A stretch of DNA of 64,000 nt from Candidatus Gastranaerophilales bacterium (GTDB lineage: Bacteria; Cyanobacteriota; Vampirovibrionia; Gastranaerophilales; Gastranaerophilaceae), in contig CALUYY010000005.1 of NCBI GenBank assembly GCA_944325155.1, positions 62,001 through 126,000 on the forward strand. Reading direction: 5' to 3'. The translations under genes were made by a program, and so were the position numbers. Shown here piece after piece: positions 15,828-24,483 of this stretch. Numbering within the stretch: the first letter of the stretch is position 1; each line of letters opens with the position of its first letter. The notes beneath the pieces were generated by a model. That model ran no database searches. It was not told where the DNA came from and was given only the letters and a program-made list of their open reading frames with translations.

Positions 15828-16679
15828 ATGAAAAAAGCACTGATAAAATTAACCCTTGTAAGAATTTTTTGGATAACGATAGGAACGCTGATTGCAGCTT
15901 TTTCCCTTGAATGTATCTTAATCCCTAACGATGTTATAGACGGCGGTGTTGTCGGGCTTTCAATTATGGCAAGCTATTTAACCAAATATCCTTTGGGGTT
16001 GTTTTTAATTGTTCTTAATTTGCCCTTTATTATTATGGCGTTTCAAAAATTCGGTAAAATGTTTGTGTTTTTAATGTTCTACGGCGTTATTGCCCTATCA
16101 TTGTTTGCCGAATTATTTCTTGAAAAAAACTATGTTTTTACCCATGATACATTGCTTGCGGCACTTTTTGGAGGAATTGTCCTTGGTGCGGGCGTCGGAC
16201 TTGTGTTAAAATCAAATGCTTCATTGGACGGTACGGAAATTTTGGCGATTAAACTCGCAAAAAAACAGCCTTTTTCCGTCGGCGAAATTATAATGTTTTT
16301 CAATATTTTTGTTTTTACTCTGGCGGGGTTTGTATACGGGGCAGATAAGGGTATGTATTCGGCATTGACATATTTTATCGCATACAGAGTGATTGATATT
16401 GTTCTTCAGGGTTTAAATGAAGCAAAATCCGTTTTTATTATAAGCGCCAAATATAATGAAATCGGAAAAGAAATAATGAAAAGACTCGATAAAAGCGTAA
16501 CTTACCTGAACGCAGAAGGCGGATATTCGGGCGCCAAATCAAAAATGATTTATTGCGTTATAACAAAAATCGAAATCCAAAAAACAAAAGAAATAATAGA
16601 ATCAATCGACCCTTCCGCTTTTATTGCAATAGAAAACGTGCATGATGTTGACGGCAAAAGGTATAAAAATAAAAAATAA
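15828..16679 (+). CDS. YitT family membrane protein
   Basis: A 283-residue protein with about five membrane helices in residues 10-190 (including the typical IPNDVIDGGVVGLSIM) and a C-terminal soluble DUF2179 domain (~200-280, VTYLNAEGGYSGAKSKMIYC and IESIDPSAFIAIENVHDVDG). The family is widespread in Firmicutes and other gut bacteria; the transported substrate is not established. Confidence 0.9.
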   Translation: MKKALIKLTLVRIFWITIGTLIAAFSLECILIPNDVIDGGVVGLSIMASYLTKYPLGLFLIVLNLPFIIMAFQKFGKMFVFLMFYGVIALSLFAELFLEKNYVFTHDTLLAALFGGIVLGAGVGLVLKSNASLDGTEILAIKLAKKQPFSVGEIIMFFNIFVFTLAGFVYGADKGMYSALTYFIAYRVIDIVLQGLNEAKSVFIISAKYNEIGKEIMKRLDKSVTYLNAEGGYSGAKSKMIYCVITKIEIQKTKEIIESIDPSAFIAIENVHDVDGKRYKNKK

Positions 16680-16734
16680 TTAATAAATTATTAATTTTGT
16701 CTGATTTTTTTATATTCTGCATTAATATGAAAAT

Positions 16735-17787
16735 ATGAAATATAAAGATTATTATGAAATTTTAGGTGTAAAAAAAGACGCAACGGAAGCGGAGATTAAA
16801 TCCGCCTACCGTAAACTTGCGCGCAAATACCACCCCGATGTCAACAAAGAAAAAGGGGCGGAAGAAAAATTTAAAGATATAAATGAAGCTTATGAAGTTT
16901 TGGGCGATAAAGAAAAACGCCAAAGATATGACAGCCTCGGTTCCGCCTGGCAGGGCGGAGCGGATTTTACCCCGCCTCCGAATTTCGGCGATTTTGATTT
17001 TTCAAACTTTAAATCTTCAAATTCAAGCGGAGGAAATTTTGGCGGTTTTTCGGACTTTTTCTCTGCAATATTCGGAGATTTAATGTCTAAACAATCAGGA
17101 TATTCAAAAGTCTATACAAACGGTTTTGATATGGGTTCGGATCCCTTCAGGGGCGCTCAGTATCAAAGAAGTTATACAAACCAGAGGCAAGCTTCCCAAA
17201 AACAAACACAAAATCTTGATATAACACAAAATATCGAACTAAACGTAAATGACATATTCTTGGCGGGCACCAAAGGAATAACGGTAAACGATTTCAGAAA
17301 ATGCCCCTATTGCGGCGGAAACCCCAAAACATTCTGTTCACATTGCGCAGGTTCAGGCATTGAAAAAATCTCAAAACACTTAAACGTAAAGATTCCCAAA
17401 TTCTGTAAGGAGGGTCAGAAAATCCGTCTTAAAGGCGAAGGAAAAGAAGACGGCTACGGGAATAAGGGCGATTTATACCTTGTTATAAAAATAAAAGACC
17501 CTTCTTATACGGTTGAAGGATCGGATCTTTCAAAAGAAATTGAAATTTCGGCGCCTTCCGCCGCACTCGGTGCAAAAAAAGAAGTAATAACACCTCATGG
17601 CAACTTTAATATTACAATTCCGCCAAAATCAAGCTCCGGGCTGACCCTTAGAATGAAAGGGCTCGGATTGCCCAAAAAAGAAGGCGGCTTTGGCAACTTA
17701 AGCATTAAGGTTAAAATTGTAATGCCAAAAAATATGTCGGATGAAGAAATCAAACTTTATAAAAAATTATCGGAATTTGAAAAATAA
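16735..17787 (+). CDS. DnaJ-family co-chaperone with reduced zinc finger
   Basis: A 350-residue J-protein. The J domain (1-65) has HPD at 33-35; a Gly/Phe-rich linker follows to ~150; then comes a single pair of CxxC-type knuckles (CPYCGG and CSHCAGSG) instead of the four repeats of DnaJ, and two C-terminal substrate-binding beta domains. It should stimulate DnaK ATPase and bind unfolded clients. The reduced zinc finger places it between DnaJ and CbpA types. An ATG 8 bases upstream is out of frame and stops at once. Confidence 0.9.
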   Translation: MKYKDYYEILGVKKDATEAEIKSAYRKLARKYHPDVNKEKGAEEKFKDINEAYEVLGDKEKRQRYDSLGSAWQGGADFTPPPNFGDFDFSNFKSSNSSGGNFGGFSDFFSAIFGDLMSKQSGYSKVYTNGFDMGSDPFRGAQYQRSYTNQRQASQKQTQNLDITQNIELNVNDIFLAGTKGITVNDFRKCPYCGGNPKTFCSHCAGSGIEKISKHLNVKIPKFCKEGQKIRLKGEGKEDGYGNKGDLYLVIKIKDPSYTVEGSDLSKEIEISAPSAALGAKKEVITPHGNFNITIPPKSSSGLTLRMKGLGLPKKEGGFGNLSIKVKIVMPKNMSDEEIKLYKKLSEFEK

Positions 17788-17801
17788 TTTTTTATAAAGT
17801 G

Positions 17802-17830
17802 TTGACAAAATGTTTTTGTTATGATAAACT
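17802..17830 (+). promoter_or_regulatory. Promoter of the 17951 gene
   Basis: TTGACA (17802-17807), 17 bases, then TAAACT (17825-17830). The -35 is consensus. It predicts a 5' leader of about 110 bases. Confidence 0.5.
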
Positions 17831-17886
17831 GTTAAAAATTTGAAAAAAACCTGATGTTTATGCATCGGATTTAAATTTCGTAAGAG

Positions 17887-17925
17887 GTCGTGTCTTTAAG
17901 ACAAGAAGCGTTTTTTAGACATGAC
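17887..17925 (+). promoter_or_regulatory. Structured 5' leader with alternative hairpins
   Basis: GTCGTGTCT (17887-17895) can pair with AGACATGAC (17917-17925). The inner TGTCT can instead pair with AGACA at 17899-17903, so the two hairpins exclude each other. A further hairpin, GATG/CATC, lies upstream. No known riboswitch is recognised. Confidence 0.4.
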
Positions 17926-17950
17926 AAGTTGTGTGAAATAGGTAACTATA

Positions 17951-18601
17951 ATGAGAGTAAACAGCGTAGGACAAGAGAATAAATCCAACAATTCAAACGT
18001 GCTCAAAGCGGGTGTAATAGGTGCTGCGGCAGGTGCTCTCGTGCGTAATTTTGCACCAATTACAACATCCGAATACGACACCTTTTTCAATTCCGCCGCA
18101 CTAAGCTCAATTGAAAAGAAAGCGAAAGATGCAAGAATTTTTGAAATAGGTAATATTGAAAATGAGTTTAATGCGGGTAAATTAAACGTTGCAAATGAAG
18201 CGTTTGATACTTTTATTAAACACAAAGATGAAGTTGCGGACTCGCCCAAAAAAGCGCTTGATATCATTAAAGATAAAAGTCAGGCGATTAAACAAGGTTT
18301 TGGCGAATTGGCCGGAAGAGTTGATATGGTCGGTGCGGCAAAACAAAAAATTGAAGTAAATAATATTAAATCTGCCGCTAAATCATCAAGACCTTTATCA
18401 TATTTTGCAATTGCAGGTGCCCTGGTTGCGCTTAGCGCACAGGTTATGGCAAATGCATTCAATTCTTGTCTGCCGAAACCCGAGAAAAAGCAGCCGACTC
18501 CGGAAGAGCTTACAATGGCAGACGTCTTATTAGAGGGACTGGGAACCAATACGGAAATTCTTTTTCTTGCAAAAGAATCAAATAATACCGATAAAAAATA
18601 A
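17951..18601 (+). CDS. Hypothetical protein with internal membrane helix
   Basis: A 216-residue protein. Residues ~18-33 (VLKAGVIGAAAGALVRNF) form a short Gly/Ala hydrophobic segment; ~40-145 are helical and Lys/Glu-rich; ~150-168 (YFAIAGALVALSAQVMANAF) form a membrane helix. There is no signal peptide. It is a single-gene unit with its own promoter, structured leader and strong terminator. The family is not recognised. Confidence 0.72.
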   Translation: MRVNSVGQENKSNNSNVLKAGVIGAAAGALVRNFAPITTSEYDTFFNSAALSSIEKKAKDARIFEIGNIENEFNAGKLNVANEAFDTFIKHKDEVADSPKKALDIIKDKSQAIKQGFGELAGRVDMVGAAKQKIEVNNIKSAAKSSRPLSYFAIAGALVALSAQVMANAFNSCLPKPEKKQPTPEELTMADVLLEGLGTNTEILFLAKESNNTDKK

Positions 18602-18603
18602 TT

Positions 18604-18634
18604 AAAAAGCCTCTTTTTTAAAGAGGCTTTTTTA
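18604..18634. terminator. Bidirectional terminator
   Basis: AAAAAGCCTCTTT/AAAGAGGCTTTTTT stem between the 17951 gene and the convergent GH13 gene. Confidence 0.85.
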
Positions 18635-18643
18635 TATCTTTCA

Positions 18644-21052
18644 TTAATCAATTCGTTTAAAGTACAGTGTTGAATATTTCCCTAAATTAATCGGATGTTT
18701 TGTCTGGCCTTCGGAATAGAAAGGATCATCGTCTTCATTTAAGAAGTTTGAACTTCCGCCGTATTTTTCGTCATCCGTATTTAAAACTTCAACCCATCTT
18801 CCCTGCGGGAACGGTATATAATACTCATTATATCCGCTTTCGCTGTATTCTTTGTCGCCGAAGTTTGTAATTACAAAAATTTCGTTATCATCGGCATCAT
18901 CTTTTGTATGGAATGCTATAACACCGTTTTTGTGGTCAACAAGCGAATTGTTTGAGTTATTTATGAACCCTCTTGTCAGGGCGGGGTTTTCTTCGTTTAG
19001 GGTGTTTAAGTCTTTTGTAAGGGCTCTGTATTGTTCCATTCTTTGCATGCCGTCTTTTGAATATTCTGTTTTTCCGAATGTTGAAGCATCAAGAGCTTCT
19101 TCTGCGGGCCTATATCCTTTTTCCACATAAAGATAATCTTCATGCGGCATGGATTGAAATCTTCTAAAGAATCTGAACGGCGTAAGGTCAACATTTTCAT
19201 CTCCCTGAAATACCATTTTGGCACCGGGGATGCCGTATGTAAGGGCAAGCGCCATTTTATTCTGTGCATAAGAATCGTCAAATGCAAGTTTAATTCTCAT
19301 ATAGTCAATCTTTGAACTTGATGAAATTCCGATTGGAGATAAGACTTCCGCATAAAATTTATTTTTTAAGCGTATTTTTTCTTCTTCATCCATCGAACTG
19401 CCGGGTCTGTATTCTTCAAGTTCGCCTGTTTGATATTTTGTTGCAAGAGTTTCCGCCGCAAACTGTGCTTTTTGAAATCTTATTGTCTGCAGCGCCTGTT
19501 CATAATCCATATGTTTCTTTTTGGCATATTTTTTTGCTCTGTCCGTATCTTTTTTGGATAAGTTAATGTTGTCATTTAACCTTAATTTCGGAACCATTAA
19601 TTTGGCAAGTTTTCTTGTGCCTTCAAAATTTCCTATTTCATCATGGCTCATTACGTATTTAACGCTGTGTTGTGCATTTAGCGCCGCTTTTAAGACGCCT
19701 TCGTTTGATGAATATAATGCGGAATCCAATTCATGGTAGAAATTAAAATCCCACTCGCTGTCCATTCCGAGGCGTGATAAATTTCCTTTGCCGTTTATTA
19801 ATTTTTCAATTTTTCTTGCATGCTCATCCTGGCTTTCGCCTTTGCCGTATTCTTCGGACCTTAACGGGTTTACAACTCTTTTGTCGTGAACTTCATCCGG
19901 ATTTGACCAATATTTTCCGCTTTCATTATCAACGCTTACGCCGCCTCTTCCGTCTTCGGCAATTATAAAGCAGTCCGGGTTATGATAATTTATTTCTGCG
20001 GCCAGTTGTTTTAAAGTGTTATCCGATTGCATATATTTTGTCATATCCAGTCTTAAGCCGTCAACGTGGTAATTTTCAACCCAGCTCATCGCAGCGTTTA
20101 TGATATAGTCTTTAACGTATTCCGAATCCGCCCCTTCAAAATTAAATGCTTCGCCGAAGTCATTCGGACCTTTTATATAAGGGCCGGTTGTTTTTAACTG
20201 TGCGCCGTCAGGCCCCAAGTGATTTGGGATAATGTCAAAAACAACATTTAAGCCTTCTTTATGAGCTTCATCTACAAGTTCTTTTAATTTGTCCGGTCCG
20301 CCCAAATAACTGCTTGCCGCCATTTTATCAACGCCGTCATATCCCCAGTTAAAGCTGTATGTGTTTTCAACATGCATAACTTCAATCGTGTTAAAGCCAG
20401 TATCTTTAATTTCTTTTAATTTGGATTTAACGGCGTCAAAACTTCTTTTATCCGTAAGACAATCGGGGCTTAATTCATAAATTCTTGCTTCCCTGACGGA
20501 TTTTTTACCGTCTCTTCCGTTTGATGTTCTTGTTATTCTGTTCGGGTTGTTTTTCCATTCGTTATCATATTGCCAGTCAAATTCCGAATGATCGTATAAT
20601 ATAGAAGCGCCGTTTAATTCATCCTGTCTGAATGAATACGGGTCTTTTACCAGATCTATATCTCCGTTTCCTTTATGAATTCTGAATTGATAACCGTCTC
20701 CCGCCTGTACTTCATCGGGCGAAATCCCTTTTATTTCAAAAACGCCCTTTCCTTTGTTTTCAAGTTCAAATTCTTTTTTAATGTCCGGGTTATCTTTTTT
20801 TGTAACAACGGCGGTTACTCTTTTTGAGTCGGGATATGTAAAAATTTTAAAGCTTACTTCTTTTGTGTCGGGGTTAATTCTTGCGCCCCAGCTTCTGTGC
20901 TCTTCTATTCTTCTTCCGAACGATATCGGCTTATAGTAAACGTTTGAAAGTTCTTGATTATTTGAAATGCTTCGGTTATCGTTCTTTTTTTGTGATTGAG
21001 TTTTTAACTGCGCATTATAATTGCCGTAAAAGCTAATCTTTTCGATTTTCAT
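18644..21052 (-). CDS. GH13 alpha-glucan-active enzyme (branching-enzyme-like)
   Basis: An 802-residue cytoplasmic enzyme without signal peptide. An N-terminal CBM48-like domain (~45-150, RSWGARINPDTKEVSFKIF) precedes the GH13 barrel with nucleophile D336 (DGLRLDMT), acid/base E366 (IIAEDG) and transition-state Asp D471 (MSHDE). The C-terminal beta domain ends with YSTLYFKR. Such architecture suits glycogen branching or debranching, or a trehalose-type hydrolase. malQ elsewhere in the window fits glycogen or maltodextrin metabolism. The first 50 residues carry two motifs, ISFYGN and ISFGRR, preceding the catalytic domains. Confidence 0.87.
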   Translation of the reverse strand: MKIEKISFYGNYNAQLKTQSQKKNDNRSISNNQELSNVYYKPISFGRRIEEHRSWGARINPDTKEVSFKIFTYPDSKRVTAVVTKKDNPDIKKEFELENKGKGVFEIKGISPDEVQAGDGYQFRIHKGNGDIDLVKDPYSFRQDELNGASILYDHSEFDWQYDNEWKNNPNRITRTSNGRDGKKSVREARIYELSPDCLTDKRSFDAVKSKLKEIKDTGFNTIEVMHVENTYSFNWGYDGVDKMAASSYLGGPDKLKELVDEAHKEGLNVVFDIIPNHLGPDGAQLKTTGPYIKGPNDFGEAFNFEGADSEYVKDYIINAAMSWVENYHVDGLRLDMTKYMQSDNTLKQLAAEINYHNPDCFIIAEDGRGGVSVDNESGKYWSNPDEVHDKRVVNPLRSEEYGKGESQDEHARKIEKLINGKGNLSRLGMDSEWDFNFYHELDSALYSSNEGVLKAALNAQHSVKYVMSHDEIGNFEGTRKLAKLMVPKLRLNDNINLSKKDTDRAKKYAKKKHMDYEQALQTIRFQKAQFAAETLATKYQTGELEEYRPGSSMDEEEKIRLKNKFYAEVLSPIGISSSSKIDYMRIKLAFDDSYAQNKMALALTYGIPGAKMVFQGDENVDLTPFRFFRRFQSMPHEDYLYVEKGYRPAEEALDASTFGKTEYSKDGMQRMEQYRALTKDLNTLNEENPALTRGFINNSNNSLVDHKNGVIAFHTKDDADDNEIFVITNFGDKEYSESGYNEYYIPFPQGRWVEVLNTDDEKYGGSSNFLNEDDDPFYSEGQTKHPINLGKYSTLYFKRID

Positions 21053-21106
21053 AATATTATTTTCCCTAACAAAAACACACTTATCTATATAAAGTAAAAA
21101 ACAAAT

Positions 21107-21724
21107 TTATTTTTGCCTTTTAATAAATCTCCATTTGGGAATATCGGCATGGTAAAATTTTAAAACCAGTAAATCTCCTTCTTCTATGTCAACTTCTTCT
21201 CCTTTTTCCAAAAACACAAAAGGTGTATTTTCGTAAACGTTATGAAAGGCTGATTGTATTCTGTTTCTTCCTTTATCGGGTTTAATTAAACCTTTTGAAA
21301 AATAAAATATCTGCCCCAACCCTTTAACGTAGTATCCGCCGACCGTAAGCCCGGCGTTAAGCCCCATTTTTGCAAAATTCTTTTTTGAATATCCGACCAC
21401 CTTTGCTTCCAGAAATTCATCTTCTATTTTTTTAATTTCATTATCTTCGGACGGTATTGAATATGAAACAGGGCGGATGATTATATAGCCGTTTCTTTTT
21501 CCTCTTTTCGGGTCAACCGTTTTTACTATTTCGCCTTCAACAACGGCATCTTTTTCAAATACAAGCCCGCTTTCAAAAATGGCGTCTTCAACAACTTTTG
21601 CTTTAAACGAATAAATATCTTCTTTTTCCGCAAAGCCGCTCATGCTCTCAACCATAACATTTTCAGCCATGGAAGGAACAAAGGTAAAAAACATAAATAA
21701 AGCCGAAATAATAACTCTTTTCAT
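21107..21724 (-). CDS. Exported hypothetical protein
   Basis: The likely start is the ATG at 21724 (MKRVIISALFMFFTFVPSMA), which makes a standard signal peptide; an in-frame ATG 11 codons earlier gives a less likely start. The mature ~185 residues are beta-rich, with repeated segments such as KDAVVEGEIVKTV and GEEVDIEEGDLLVLKF, and a short hydrophobic stretch (GLNAGLTVGGYYV). It resembles periplasmic or outer-membrane-associated beta proteins. The family is not recognised. Confidence 0.65.
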   Translation of the reverse strand: MKRVIISALFMFFTFVPSMAENVMVESMSGFAEKEDIYSFKAKVVEDAIFESGLVFEKDAVVEGEIVKTVDPKRGKRNGYIIIRPVSYSIPSEDNEIKKIEDEFLEAKVVGYSKKNFAKMGLNAGLTVGGYYVKGLGQIFYFSKGLIKPDKGRNRIQSAFHNVYENTPFVFLEKGEEVDIEEGDLLVLKFYHADIPKWRFIKRQK

Positions 21725-21784
21725 CAAATTAAATTTTAACATATAATATATAGGCATGTGAAATTGTAAAGATGGGAAATAATT

Positions 21785-22333
21785 ATGCTGAATAAAGACG
21801 ATTCAATTTTAATAATGATTGATGTACAGGATAAGCTTGTAAATATGCTTGATTCTGAAAATAAAGAAAAAGCAATAACAAATTCAAAAAAAATTATACA
21901 GGCTTCAAATATACTGAATATCCCCGTGATTATAACCGAACAATACCCGAAAGGTTTAGGTTTAACGATTGAAAATGTCAGAGATTGTCTGAATGAAAAA
22001 TATTATCCTTATGAAAAAACTTCATTCAGTATTGTTAAAGATGAAAATATTTATAATGCGATAATAAAAGAATCAAAAAAACAAATCGTATTATTCGGCA
22101 TTGAAGCTCATATATGCGTTTTTCAATCCGCACTTGAATTAAAAGAAAAAGGATATGAAGTATACGTTGTATCAGATATTACATTTTCAAGAAATAATGA
22201 AGAAAAAATATCTTCCCTTCAAAATTTAAGACATCTTAATATTCAAACACCGAGCCTTGAAACTGTTCTTTTTATGTGGCTTGAAACTTCAAAAAATCCT
22301 TCTTTTAAAGAAATCCAAAATCTTATTAAATAA
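21785..22333 (+). CDS. Isochorismatase-family cysteine hydrolase
   Basis: A 182-residue amidohydrolase-type enzyme. The triad is visible: D13 in MIDVQDKL, K78 in YEKTSFS and the nucleophile C111 in GIEAHICVFQ. The cis-peptide region follows as usual. Members hydrolyse nicotinamide, isochorismate or other amides; the YcaC/hydrolase-type motifs here do not fix the substrate. Its end overlaps the convergent tsaC gene by 8 bases. Confidence 0.88.
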   Translation: MLNKDDSILIMIDVQDKLVNMLDSENKEKAITNSKKIIQASNILNIPVIITEQYPKGLGLTIENVRDCLNEKYYPYEKTSFSIVKDENIYNAIIKESKKQIVLFGIEAHICVFQSALELKEKGYEVYVVSDITFSRNNEEKISSLQNLRHLNIQTPSLETVLFMWLETSKNPSFKEIQNLIK

Positions 22334-22877
22334 AAATTTCACCCTGTCTTAAAACTTCGGGTTCTTTTCCCGTGCATAAAACAACGGTTGAAGCAACTCC
22401 TTTGGGCGGATTTTCTTTGTCCGGATTAATTATTTTTATTGTATCCCCGAACATTTTATCCGCTTCAATATAATCTTTAACGGGCGGATAATTCGAACGG
22501 TTAAGAGAAGTTGTTGCAAGAACATATCCTTCAACATTTTCAACCAAATTCCAAAAACCTTTATGATTCGGGATTCTTATTCCTATCGTTTCTTTATTTG
22601 ACGTTATTGAATAGGGGCAGATTTCGCTTTTTTCAAATATCAAAGTAAGCCCCCCGGGAAAAAATTTATTGATTAAAATATTTGCATAATCGGGAATTTT
22701 TTTAATATAAGGTTTTAAGTATTCAATTTTGGAGCTCATTAAAATTAAAGGTTTATTTTTATCCCTTCCTTTTAATTCATAAATTTTATCAACGGCGGAT
22801 TTGCTTAAGGGGTGGCACCCGATACCCCAGACCGTATCGGTTTCAAAACCGAAAACTTCATCAAAATTATATTTCAA
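22326..22877 (-). CDS. tsaC: L-threonylcarbamoyladenylate synthase (YrdC/Sua5 domain)
   Basis: A 183-residue YrdC-fold enzyme that makes threonylcarbamoyl-AMP for the t6A37 modification of ANN-decoding tRNAs. TDTVWGIGCHPLS and KGRDKNKPLILM are the family signature for ATP/threonine binding, and IGIRIPNH follows. Length matches the short TsaC form. It starts 11 bases inside the 3' end of murJ and belongs to the SpoIID-murJ-tsaC operon. Confidence 0.92.
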   Translation of the reverse strand: MKYNFDEVFGFETDTVWGIGCHPLSKSAVDKIYELKGRDKNKPLILMSSKIEYLKPYIKKIPDYANILINKFFPGGLTLIFEKSEICPYSITSNKETIGIRIPNHKGFWNLVENVEGYVLATTSLNRSNYPPVKDYIEADKMFGDTIKIINPDKENPPKGVASTVVLCTGKEPEVLRQGEIFI

Positions 22878-24483
22878 CGTTTTTTCCTTTATTTATTTTT
22901 TCTTTTATTCTTTGAATAAGTTCGTTTAAATATTCAATTTTAAATATATAAGAAAGTAAAAAATAGCTTATTGTCATAAAAATTCCGACCGTAACAAGTT
23001 TAATAAGACCTGTTATAAAATTCCATTCAATAAAATTTGAATAAATAAAAGATACTGTATATCCGATAACAAAAGTAATTGCGCATGTTAAAAGAATTTT
23101 AAGACAGTTTATAATAAGATTTTTATAGCCTATGCTTATATGTTTTCTTAATAAAATCGTAAGCATAAGCCCGTTAAAGAAAGTAACCAGTGCGGTTGAT
23201 AAAGCAATTCCGTTAATTCCCAGTGGTTTTACGAGAAGAAAATTGAATAAAACTTTAAGTCCTATACAATATATTGCAATAATAAAAGGCGTTTTTGAAT
23301 TTTTAAAAGAATAAAAAAGTCTTGTGGCGCTGTCTCTTACAACATAGGGAATGATTGACAGTGTTATAAAAAATAAAATATCCGATACCAAAACGCTTGC
23401 ATCATAATTAAATGCCCCTCTTTCAAGCGCAACTCTTATGGCATCCGTTCTGACCACAAAAATGCATACCATTAAATAGCTTCCCGCATAAATTAAGGTT
23501 CCAAGCCCCTTAAGATAATAATGCCTGACTCCTTCCGTATCTTCTTTTGCAACAAGCCTTGAAAACAGAGGAAATAAAGGAACCAAAATTGCAGTCAGAA
23601 GCATTCCCGCAGGAAATTGGAAAATTCTGTTTGCATAACTGAAAGCGGTCCATGCCCCTTCTTTTAATTGCGAAGAAAAGAACATATCGACATAAATTCC
23701 CAATTGCCCTATTGTGGAACTTAAAAAAGCGGGAAATAAAAGTTCAAGTATGTCGTTAAAATTTTTATTTTTGAAAAAATCAAATGAAGGTTTAAATGAA
23801 TACCCCAATTTTCTTACGGCAGGCACCTGAAGCAAAAATTGCAATATTGCGCCCGTTACAGTACCCAATGCAAGATAAAACCCAGTATCATCTCCTTTTG
23901 TTACAAGAAGAACGATAATAACGCCGAAAGATAACATTGAAGGCGAAATGTTGGGAAGCAAAAATCTTTTATACGTAACCAAAATTCCGTAATAAAGCCC
24001 TATTATTGCACCTATCAAAATAATGGGCGACATAACCCGTAATAACATTGAAGCTTTATGTAAAAGCTCGGTATTATTGCCGTTTATTATAATTCTCATA
24101 ACCCCTTCGGGGAAAAAGAAACAAATGAGCGCAAAAATTGAAAACAAAATAACCGAGAAAGTTTCAAACGTGTTAAAAAGTTTTTTAACGTAATTTTCGG
24201 GCTTGGTTGAATAATCGTTTATCAGTTTTGAAAAAACGGCAACCGTTGCGCTGTGGAAAGGTCCTCCGACCCCGCCCAGTATAACAAGAACAAGAGCCGG
24301 AATTTGATAAGCGTAGAAATATGCGTCAGACACCATTGTTGCGCCGTAATATTTTGCAACGACGACATCTCTTAAAAATCCCGCAATTTTAGATAAAAGA
24401 ATAATAACGGCAATCCACCATGCGGCTTTTAAAAGCCCCTGCCCTTCGGTATTTTCGCTTTGTTTGTTTGCGGGAATATCCAT
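22867..24483 (-). CDS. murJ: Lipid II flippase MurJ
   Basis: A 538-residue inner-membrane protein with about 14 helices. The N-terminal ISKIAGFLRDVVVAKYYG stretch (here LLSKIAGFLRD) and SDAYFYAYQIP are MurJ/MviN signatures, and RIFQFPAGML is the conserved motif of TM8. It flips the peptidoglycan precursor lipid II. Its ATG overlaps the stop of the SpoIID-domain gene (TAATG), so translation is coupled. Confidence 0.95.
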   Translation of the reverse strand: MDIPANKQSENTEGQGLLKAAWWIAVIILLSKIAGFLRDVVVAKYYGATMVSDAYFYAYQIPALVLVILGGVGGPFHSATVAVFSKLINDYSTKPENYVKKLFNTFETFSVILFSIFALICFFFPEGVMRIIINGNNTELLHKASMLLRVMSPIILIGAIIGLYYGILVTYKRFLLPNISPSMLSFGVIIVLLVTKGDDTGFYLALGTVTGAILQFLLQVPAVRKLGYSFKPSFDFFKNKNFNDILELLFPAFLSSTIGQLGIYVDMFFSSQLKEGAWTAFSYANRIFQFPAGMLLTAILVPLFPLFSRLVAKEDTEGVRHYYLKGLGTLIYAGSYLMVCIFVVRTDAIRVALERGAFNYDASVLVSDILFFITLSIIPYVVRDSATRLFYSFKNSKTPFIIAIYCIGLKVLFNFLLVKPLGINGIALSTALVTFFNGLMLTILLRKHISIGYKNLIINCLKILLTCAITFVIGYTVSFIYSNFIEWNFITGLIKLVTVGIFMTISYFLLSYIFKIEYLNELIQRIKEKINKGKNVEI

